Assembly (NCBI GenBank): GCA_001599715.1 | Contig: BCHU01000008.1 | Location: forward strand, 496,001 to 560,000 | Length of the DNA: 64,000 nucleotides | Direction: 5' to 3' | From: Phaeotremella fagi | Lineage: Eukaryota; Basidiomycota; Tremellomycetes; Tremellales; Phaeotremellaceae | Shown: piece by piece, positions 56,033 to 64,000 of the stretch | Numbering within the stretch: position 1 is the stretch's first letter | How the letters are laid out: each line of letters opens with the position of its first letter | Position numbers and translations under genes: made by a program | Notes under the pieces: model-generated | The model's input: the letters and a program-made list of their open reading frames with translations, nothing else | Told to the model about the DNA's origin: nothing | The model's database searches: none

Positions 56033-59000
56033 TTAAATCTCAGCTTCGGTTTCTTCATCGGTATCGACGAGATCGTAATCATCGTCAGAGTTGAGTTCAG
56101 AAGTTCTAGTAGTGGTTCGGCTGATTTCACCACTGGCCTCGACGAATTCTGGACGTTCCTCCTCGTTTTCGATTGAAACGTCAGAATAAGTGAAGCCAGA
56201 AGACGAAGAATGGATTGAAATCATGTCATCATCGATTGATGAGAGGGTTTCGGATTGAGTTTCGATCTCTGGTGAGAGTGGTCTGGCTGGAACTGCAGTT
56301 TCTGCAGATGAGGTTGAGGGCATGATGACACTTGATGAAGAGAGTGAGTTAGGGGTGGATTTACTTTCTTCAACTCGGAGACTAAAGATCGTCAGTTTCA
56401 TTCATGTCTTCCTTCAATCATGTGAACTTACCGAAGTCTCAAGGGTTGACCGTAGAGAACACCGTTCTCATCTTGGAATCTCCATTGTTCAACAACCTCT
56501 TGTCCAGGTTTATCAGGAACGATCAATCCATGAATCGAAACCTCAATCTCTGCATCCTCTTGAATATCACCTTTAACATATTCAATGTCAACCTTGCATT
56601 TATCACCGAGAACACCGTCGGATTGATGAACCAATCGAACAATGTCGAAATCGTATTCTGATCCACTGGCGAAATGGGTTAATTTCCAGGTTTTGGTGAA
56701 TTCAGCTCCTGCTGGGAGTGTGCATCCTGGTTGGATGGTTTGGTGGCGGACGTGAGCGAAGATGTCCAACGCTGTGACTGGTGCCTTTGGAGTCATTGAC
56801 TGTGGGATTGATTCTTGAACTTCCTTCTCAATGGATAAATTGTTCAGAGCAGCGGTGACTTGGGTGTTGAGACTGGCTAGAGCGTCGTTCACTTGCTGCC
56901 ACGCATCTCCCGCAACCTCGACTTCAGGTTTGACTTCTTCGACCTTGTTGTCTGGAACGATGGGTTCAGCAAGGTTACCAGCGGATTCTTCTTGGTCGTA
57001 GAAACTCTTAAAGTTATAAGCACCGGGGAAGGTAGGCTCCACACTGGTAGTTTGGACACCGGTGAAATGTTCTCGAGTTTGACATCTTTTAGGTGACTCG
57101 TGTTGACGCCATTGAAGACCACGCTTGGATCCAAAGGCGTCACCAAGACGTTGACCGCGGTTACCACATCGTCTGCTGTAAGGTTGTTCACCGAGGTTTT
57201 GTCCTCGACCGTGATGGTGACGGTGGGGGTTTTGAGGAGCTTCGGAGATCTCGATTGATGATTGGAAATCAACACGGAGTGGGACTTTCATCTTCAATAA
57301 AGGATGATCATCGGGGTGAACTGGGAAGACGCTGCTTTCGCAGTTTTCGCAGTAATCAACGTCGGGGCAGCTGGGGTGCATGCACTGGAAAGAGTTAGTA
57401 TAGGTTACTACCGGATCAAAGGTCACCTACCTTGTAACGGATTCCATAAATAGGTTGATCACAACCATCACAGATAACACCGACATGTTTGGTGATGTTG
57501 TTGGTACCACTATCAACATAATCAGTGGCCTTGTAAAGCTTGACAAAGTTGTGACCAGGATGAGTTTCGTTGAGTGAACCAGCGCAGCTGGAACAAGCGT
57601 CCCAATCGAAGCAAGACAGACACTTCCATCTAACACCCTTGATATTTTGTGAACAAGCGTTACAAGTTGCTGGATGGTAAGCTGTCTCAGCCTCTTGAGC
57701 ATCAGAAGTTGGGTTGAACTTGATTCGTTCTTGTAATCCTGGATGACACATTGTTTTGAACGTGTGAGAAGGAGGGTGGAGATCGGGATTGGTGTCCAAC
57801 AATGGAAGACAGTTGGAGCAGATGTCGTAATCGCGACAAGTCTGTTTGTTAGCGAAATTCTTTATGAGCAACTTACTTCACACTTGAATCTTAGTCCTCT
57901 GATACCAGAAAGACAGACGTCACAAGAGACGTGTTTGTGGCGGAATCCACCTTTAGGCTTGGCAGCCTTTTTCTCGACTGGTGTTTGAGTTTGAACATCG
58001 GATTGGGGTTGAACAAATGCACCAGGGATGGTGGGTTCAGTTTCAGTTTCAGTTGAAGCGACACGTGAACCATCGAAAGTACCAGCCAATTGGTTGGACA
58101 GATTGACAAGGAAACCATCCAACATTGCCTTGATCTCTTGCGTGGGAACGAGAGATGGTGGATTATTGACAACATCGCTAACCTTGTCAAACAAGTTTCT
58201 GAAACCTTCTTGATGACGACGATGGTGGTGATGGGCTTCAGCACCGAATCCACCGAATGGACGATGAGGGGGTTCCCACATGCCTCGGTGGGGTGGTGGG
58301 AACGGCATACCGAATCTTGGGTGGGTATGACGATGTCTGCCGAAACCAGACATGCGAGGGGGACCATTCAAAATATCTTCGAGTGGTGGGAAGAGACTAG
58401 CTTCACGATCATAGTCGTTTCCAGCTTGCCAAGCAGCAAGATCTTCTTCGGCTTGGTGGGTTCGAATAGATTCTTCTCTAACTTCACTTTCAGCAACGTC
58501 TCTCAATCGCATACCGAGATCGGTGTGAGAATCGAGTTCGTTGTTCATATCACTGAATTCACGTTGGCAACGGAGTAACTCTTCTTGGAATTCTTTAACG
58601 CTGCGTGTTTTGTCGACGACACGTTCGCGCCAGAAAGTAGCACCGACAGTGTCGTTATCAGCAACGCAAGATGAGAGTTTGCTTTCGAGGGCTGAGAGTA
58701 ATGAAACGCGCTTGGCGAGATCTTCTTCGACTGAGCTGATGTGGATGGCGAGATCGCCAGCTGCGTTGAGGAGATTGGTAGCACGGTGATAGGTGTGGAT
58801 ACTTGTCAAACGAGGATCAGAAGTCAAAAGGACTGTAAAGACCAACGCTGGTGATGGGAAGTGAGAATGAAGGAAAGGTGGTTGGGCTGATTCGTATCTA
58901 GGGTAATGTTAGTTGCCATGCTAAGGATTGTGATTCCAACCAGTGCCTACAAGCCATAGGGCACTGGGATGCAAGGGATGCCACGTAATTGAAACAGTAC

Positions 59001-59368
59001 TTACTCGGCAGAGTCGCAGACGTGCTGTTTGAACATGATTCTTGATGGTTGAGCGTCATCGGGGAAGAGTAAGACGTTTAACCAGTATGTATGGGTGGTT
59101 GAGGGGAGATTGAAGATTGATCGAATCTGTGTGATGGTTCCAATGGGTATGGATGGGATATGATGGTAAGGGGAATGAGGGTTGAATTGAATGTAGAAAG
59201 GAAGCAGTGTTCGTCAGCGTCAGTGTAGCGAGTTGAGAGATAAGGATAGGAATTGATTGAAAGAAATATACATACCTTCTGTTGTACATCACCGTAAGCT
59301 GGGAATCTTGTACCATCGAAGGTGAGACGACGAGTTTCGTCTTTACAAGTAGCTTTGATAACGAACAT
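56033..59368 (-). CDS. NBR1: NBR1-like selective autophagy receptor (ZZ fingers plus NBR1 domain)
   Basis: Minus-strand exons 59368-59276, 59126-59005, 58897-57877, 57841-57431, 57384-56432, 56381-56033; 982 residues. The start resembles a PB1 domain (FVIKATCKDETRRLTF), continued after a 149-nt intron. Three ZZ-type zinc fingers follow: CDVCLSGIRGLRFKCETC (ending near 412), CNACSQNIKGVRWKCLSC, and CDGCDQPIYGIRYKC. The NBR1 (four-tryptophan) domain spans about 760-867 (FTKTWKLTHFASGSEYDF ... EQWRFQDENG). The acidic C-terminus holds a candidate Atg8-interacting motif, YDLV at 969-972 in an Asp-rich context. NBR1 proteins link cargo to Atg8 on autophagosomes. Its cargo is unknown; yeast relatives deliver vacuolar hydrolases. 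Confidence 0.9.
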
Positions 59369-60348
59369 GATGAGAGGGTGGGAATGTGCTCAGTACTCGG
59401 TGGCAATAGCTGCGGTTAAGGCTAGGCTATGCTAGCCTTTGAGTTGAGATGGATGAGATGGGATGATTCAGTTGTGTTAGAGAGTAGATGAGGAGTAGAT
59501 GGTATGCTGTCAGATGTGGGAGGTGAGAAGATGAAGATGAAGAACGAGATGAAATGACAAGAAGAGGTGAATGAATGAATTGAATGAGATAAGAGTGAGA
59601 GATCAGAGATTGAATGGGTTGAATTGAGTGAGAGCGTGACCAAGGGTTACGCGGCTACTTCCGTCAGTTACTTAAACGACACCCCCAGTTAAATCTCCCC
59701 TCAAGTGCCACAAACATGCCACGTGACCTTCTCCCCCACACGAAATTGATACCGTACAAACCGGGACCCCCTGTGTGTCTTGATATCTCAGCTGACTTTG
59801 AATGGGTCAAGTGGTCAGTGGACAGTGTAGAATTGAGTAGTAACAACACCTCCTACCTACACATTCACTTCCTATTAGATCATTACATCTATATATCACA
59901 TTACATTTCATCTTCCCGCTCTTTCTCTCTTCTCTTCTCTTTTTCTCCTCCCTTCTCTTTCCTTTCTTTTCCTCATAGATACTTAGAAGTTTAGATTAAA
60001 GAAATAAAAACCCACTTTGACACCTCACATAACTATCAACAGTTTCACTCACTCTCCACCTCGATCCCTCTCCTTTGGACATACATAGGTACTTGACTCA
60101 CTTTCTCCCCTGAACGAATCACTTCTAACACCTTACATACAGTACATCAATCTCATCTCTACATCGAACCTCATCTCGATCACATACATTCAAATTTACC
60201 GAAAACATTTATCATCAGCCTTCCAACCCACACAAAGGTGAGTGAAGAACACCTCCCTCACCTTCGTTCTGATTCACTTGTCACTCTCTAACACATATAG
60301 ATCATTAGACCAATAGACAACCCCACTCGTATAATTTCCCTTTCCATC
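59369..60348. promoter_or_regulatory. Divergent promoter region with pyrimidine tract and 5' UTR intron
   Basis: About 980 bp between the NBR1-like and PSP1-domain genes. It has an E-box CACGTG at 59720-59725, a long C/T tract near 59915-59975, and a probable 5' UTR intron of the PSP1 gene at 60238-60300 (AAAG|GTGAGT ... ACACATATAG). Transcription starts are not determined. Confidence 0.55.
59720..59725. promoter_or_regulatory. E-box palindrome CACGTG
   Basis: A perfect CACGTG in the context GCCACGTGACC, between divergent genes, is the core site for bHLH factors. Function here is unproven. Confidence 0.35.
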
Positions 60349-63125
60349 ATGGATAAATCCCCACCACTCACTTCACCGAATCCAAACGCTCCACCATTCC
60401 GACCTTCACCAGTCAGATCATCAACCCTGTCAACTTTTCAACCTACCAGATCAAGAGCTACTTCTCAACCTGCAGGTGAAAAGTTAGCTATTTCAAATCC
60501 TAACAGTGGTAGAGGTAGTCCTGGTGTAGGTAACGGCGTTAATATTCTAAATGGAAGCAATGGTAATTCAATTGGTAACGGTACATTCGGTGTTATTGGG
60601 GGTACCAGAACACCTGGAAAATTTGGTAACGGAACTTCAAACGGTGCAACTAGAGCCAATAGCTTTAGTGCAGCAGAGACGCAAGGTCATAGGGTACGTG
60701 GAAAAACTCGAAATGAAACTAACATCAGAACACCTCAATCACCCGAACCCTCTCAACCCATATCGAAGATCATCCACAAACTCGTTCAAGTTCACATTCA
60801 AGTTCACCTTTCCCAACGTTTTCACCTGAATCATCACCCTCCGTTTCATCAGGTATAAATCCACTTCCACATTCACATTCCCCACCAAGAGCTGAAGCTT
60901 TCATCTCACGTTCACGCTCTCAATCACTTGCTACCGGTGTCAGACCAGGTGGAGTTGGAATGTTCATGCCATTAAGTAATCTTGAGGATACAGGTAGTTT
61001 TGCTAGAACAGGTTTTGGACGTGGTTTCAACGATAAATGGGGAGTTTCACCACCTGAATTATCCAACATGTCCCCGTTCAGTCGAAACCCACCTTCGTTG
61101 GATAAAGATAAACCGTTCTCTGATTATTCTGCGTTTGGTCGTGATCGATTCCAATCGGCCTATGATCCGTACAGAGCACCGTGGCCATCTGTTCCAGCAC
61201 CTTCGTCAGCTTTATCTACTTCAGTAGCTGAAGCTTTTAGTGGTGGATTTGATGATTCAGCTTACGGTGGACGATCAGGTACTTCAAGTCGAAGACATAG
61301 TGTTTCTGTTGTCACTGGTCCTGGAGGTAGACGATTTGGATTTGGAGATGGTCAAGGAATGTCAACAATGACAAGTCCGCCTCAAACTTTTGGTCCCGGT
61401 AGAGGACTTGGTCCATCAGGTTTCTCTGATGCCGACTTGTTACCTGAACGATTGGGTAACGCTCTGAACTTGGAGATCGATGAAAGTAGAAAACGAGGTG
61501 TGGAATTAGAAGTCGGAGCAGAAGCTAGAAAAGGGAAAGAAAATTTACCTGCGAGTCTACCACTTTTCAATCCAATGGGAACGAGTGAACCGATCCAACC
61601 ACCTCGTAATCTATCGATTTCAGCACCCAGAACCCGTGGTTCTGTCTCTGACGCAGCGGCTATTGGACCACCAAGAGGTCGTGGAACTTTCGGTAACAGT
61701 GAAAGAGAACCTTCTGGTGAAAGTGCAAAAAGTCGTTTCAGCTTTGAAAACGCTCCGATCAGTTCACCTGGAGTGACGAAACCTGCATTGTTCGGTGGTC
61801 TTCCTAGTCCGTCACCTGATAGATCTAGAGAATTGAGTAACACTCGTGGTCCAGGTGCTATCGGTGCCATCGGTCCACCGCAATATGATCCCAGATTCGG
61901 TCCTGGTCCTGGTCCGGGTCCTGGTCCAGGTGGTTACAGAACTGAACCCTATCAATCATCTAATCGAGTTGGTTTCCCTCCCCAAGGTCCACCTTCACCT
62001 GTCAACACTCCTGGTCAATTTGGAAGACCCGGTTTCTATCCACCACCATCAAGACCTTTCCCCGGTGGATTCCCCCCTTCCAACCCTAACAACGGTCAGA
62101 TGGGTAATTTCAATACATCACCTTATTTCTCACCTCAACCACTTCAAAACGTTCCACCTTCACCTTCATCGTTCTCTTCGTTATCACTATCAGATTTAGG
62201 TAAAGGTATAGCGTTGAATTCGTTGGCTCCATCGGTACCACTTTACATCGTAACCTTCAAAGCTGGACGTCGAGACGTTTTCTATTGTCCAGATCCAACT
62301 TTGTTGATCTCAAACGGTGATAGAGTCATCGTTGAAGCTGATAGAGGAAGTGATTTGGGTTTGGTGGTTTATGATCAGTTGACACCTATCGACGTGAGAG
62401 AATGGCAAGAGAAACAGGCGACTGCAACTTTACTCTCGGGGGCTAGTCAACATCAACCACCTGGAATGACGAATAGCAATTCACCTAGATCGGAGGGTAA
62501 CGAGTTGAACGTTTTGTTGAGTGGGGTAGGACCTGGGGGTACACAGATGGAAGTCAGTGGGATCGTTTCTGGTAGAGGTCCTTTGGCTAAAGAAATTATG
62601 CCAAAGAGAATCTTCGCTAAAGCAGGTCAGGGACCTGAGGAGCAGCAGTGGGTTGTTTTTCATACTTGGATTCGTGGAGAGTTGTGGACTACTGACGTAA
62701 GATGCCACCTTTTAGACGGATGATGGAAAAAATGAAAGATGAATACGACGCTATGATGATTTGTCGTGAAAAAGTTATTCAGAGAGGTTTACCTATGCAG
62801 ATTGTGGATGCTGAATATCAATGGTGAGTTCAGCTTCACACGAAGAGTTGGGTTTTTATGGGAACTAACCGAACGTAGGGATCGAAGAAAGTTGACTTTC
62901 TATTTCAAAGTGAGTGAAGAGTCGACTTGATCGTTTAATTCTGGGTTGAGACTGATTGAATACTTAGGCGGATAAAAGAGTCGATTTCAGAGATCTCACT
63001 AAAGAGAATTTCAGAATTTTCAAGAGGTAGGCGAGAAACTTTATTCGATGGAATTTTTGTTGATCTGAATTTTTAGTCGAATTTGGATGTCGGCGGTTGG
63101 ACGTGATGATCCTAGATCAGGTTGA
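60349..63125 (+). CDS. PSP1 C-terminal-domain protein
   Basis: Exons 60349-60693, 60729-62647, 62716-62823, 62879-62909, 62968-63026, 63077-63125; 836 residues. The first 600 residues are low complexity (Ser/Pro/Gly/Asn rich, with a Gly-Pro run near 61893-61932). The PSP1 domain runs from about residue 615: PLYIVTFKAGRRDVFY, GDRVIVEADRGSDLGLV, EIMPKRIFAKA, then RGLPMQIVDAEYQWDRRKLT and FRIFKSRIWMSAVG at the end. The donor at 62648 (GTGGGT) was preferred over GTAAGA at 62697 because only it restores the family sequence and leaves an intron of workable length (68 nt). Psp1 of budding yeast suppresses DNA polymerase alpha mutants; molecular role is unclear. Confidence 0.88.
61893..61932 (+). repeat. 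Gly-Pro coding microsatellite
   Basis: Tandem GGTCCT / GGTCCG / GGTCCA units encode a GPGPGPGPGPGG run in the disordered part of the PSP1-domain protein. Confidence 0.85.
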
Positions 63126-63507
63126 CGTTGGGTGTGTTACGAATGAGATGAGGATACTCGGGAAAATGAAACATGGTTTGGTTCGGTTCGGTTTTGAAGA
63201 AATTTCATTTAATTATATACAAAGAAAAGTAGATTTTTACATGGGTGTTGGGTTGGAGTTGAATTTGATTTCTGTAAGATATAACTTATGGGGGATCGGG
63301 GTGGTTGATTTATCAGAATGATTAAGTAATTATTCGAATTGAATTTGTATTTTTATCATGTATTTGATCAAAGGAGGGACGGGGGTGTATCCATACCTGC
63401 GTGTGATGAGAGGAGGGATTCGAGAAGCAGCAAGTGATAAGACCGGAGGTTTGGGCTGTATATCTTCTCATGACTATAGATCACTTTTTGAGTAGAGTAA
63501 CTACAGT
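63126..63507. other. Intergenic region
   Basis: 3' flank of the PSP1 gene and promoter of the last gene. Nothing recognised. Confidence 0.6.
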
Positions 63508-64000
63508 ATGACTACGAATACCTCAACGACCTCAGCTCCAACAGTCAATTTCCCAAGTCCGACGTTTACGATTAAATTCGTACCCACCTCAACATCAGTT
63601 GAGTCGGGGACAACCACCACCCAATCAAAACAGAATTTCAATTGGCCACTGTTAGTAGAAGTCTTCGTTGGGGTGAGTACAACAAGTTTTTTGTACTGCT
63701 GTACAGCTCACCCGTAAACTTAGTGCGCAGCGATGTTGTTACTTCTCTGTCTAGTCTTCTGTGGACTCCATCGAAGGAAGAATCAGGTTATAGAGTAAGT
63801 CGTAACTCCCGCTTCTGATCCAGTTGGTATTGATATTTGGGGCAAAGATCATCAATAGGTTCCAACACGGAAACTAGACAGATCTCAAGTGGTGGAACTA
63901 CACTTGTTGATGTTCCCCAGCAAAACCATACCAATCCAAGATTAGCCTTTGGTCATCAGCATCAACGGTCTTCTGATTATGCTGGGTCTTTGGGTTCGGA
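63508..64000 (+). CDS. Single-pass membrane protein, N-terminal part, cut by window edge
   Basis: Exons 63508-63672, 63724-63794 and 63848 onward, open to the edge. The first 45 residues are Ser/Thr-rich without a signal peptide. Then FNWPLLVEVFVG continues across the first intron into CAAMLLLLCLVFCGL, one membrane helix followed by basic HRRKN, suggesting an N-out, C-in protein. The cytoplasmic part is polar. The third exon start was chosen at the AAAG acceptor because later acceptors hit stops. No family is recognised. Confidence 0.6.

Noticed and set aside
62697..62715. GTAAGA ... TTTTAG as an intron of the PSP1 gene.
   Set aside because: Only 19 nt, too short to splice; the GTGGGT donor at 62648 gives a 68-nt intron and the expected protein.
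1..64000. Transposons, LTR elements, CRISPR arrays or integrated viral sequence.
   Set aside because: No transposase or reverse transcriptase motifs, long terminal repeats, spaced direct repeats or viral genes were seen on either strand.

Overview
The window is nuclear DNA of a basidiomycete yeast, most likely a Tremellales relative of Cryptococcus or Kwoniella. Genes are split by many very short GT-AG introns (mostly 33-75 nt, with CTNAY-like branch points and YAG ends), intergenic gaps are short, and the recognisable proteins are typical of that group. The species call is inference from gene structure and protein flavour; no database was searched. Exon boundaries were derived by hand from splice signals, reading-frame phase and remembered family motifs.

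Left part (1-25.2 kb) is mostly conserved housekeeping sequence. It holds a class 3 lipase (cut by the edge), a tandem duplicate of a small orphan gene with one decayed copy, a HAM1-like protein, a short oxysterol-binding protein, a 16-exon Asp1/Vip1 inositol pyrophosphate kinase-phosphatase, an ataxin-10 homologue, a possible SAP30-like nuclear protein, an F-box-like protein, a secreted two-domain fasciclin protein, and a divergent pair of ribosomal protein genes (mitochondrial bL28m and cytosolic uL1).

Middle part (25.3-40.4 kb) is accessory. Five tandem minus-strand paralogues (25.9-31.8 kb) share an identical three-exon layout and matching N-terminal, central and C-terminal motifs, but belong to no family I recognise; the fifth copy has a frameshift. 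After an alpha-arrestin gene comes a second orphan family: an intact copy at 35.7 kb and a frameshifted copy at 39.6 kb, flanking a secreted multicopper oxidase.

Right part (40.7-64 kb) returns to conserved genes: NDUFA12 of complex I, the iron-sulfur protein Isa1, a large adenylation-thiolation protein with a membrane and hexapeptide-like terminal module (resembling the epsilon-poly-lysine synthetase class), a CLC chloride/proton exchanger, an orphan serine-rich protein, an NBR1-like autophagy receptor, a PSP1-domain protein, and the start of a single-pass membrane protein. The genes do not form an evident pathway. The most novel content is the orphan array, the paralogue pair around the oxidase, and the NRPS-like synthetase.
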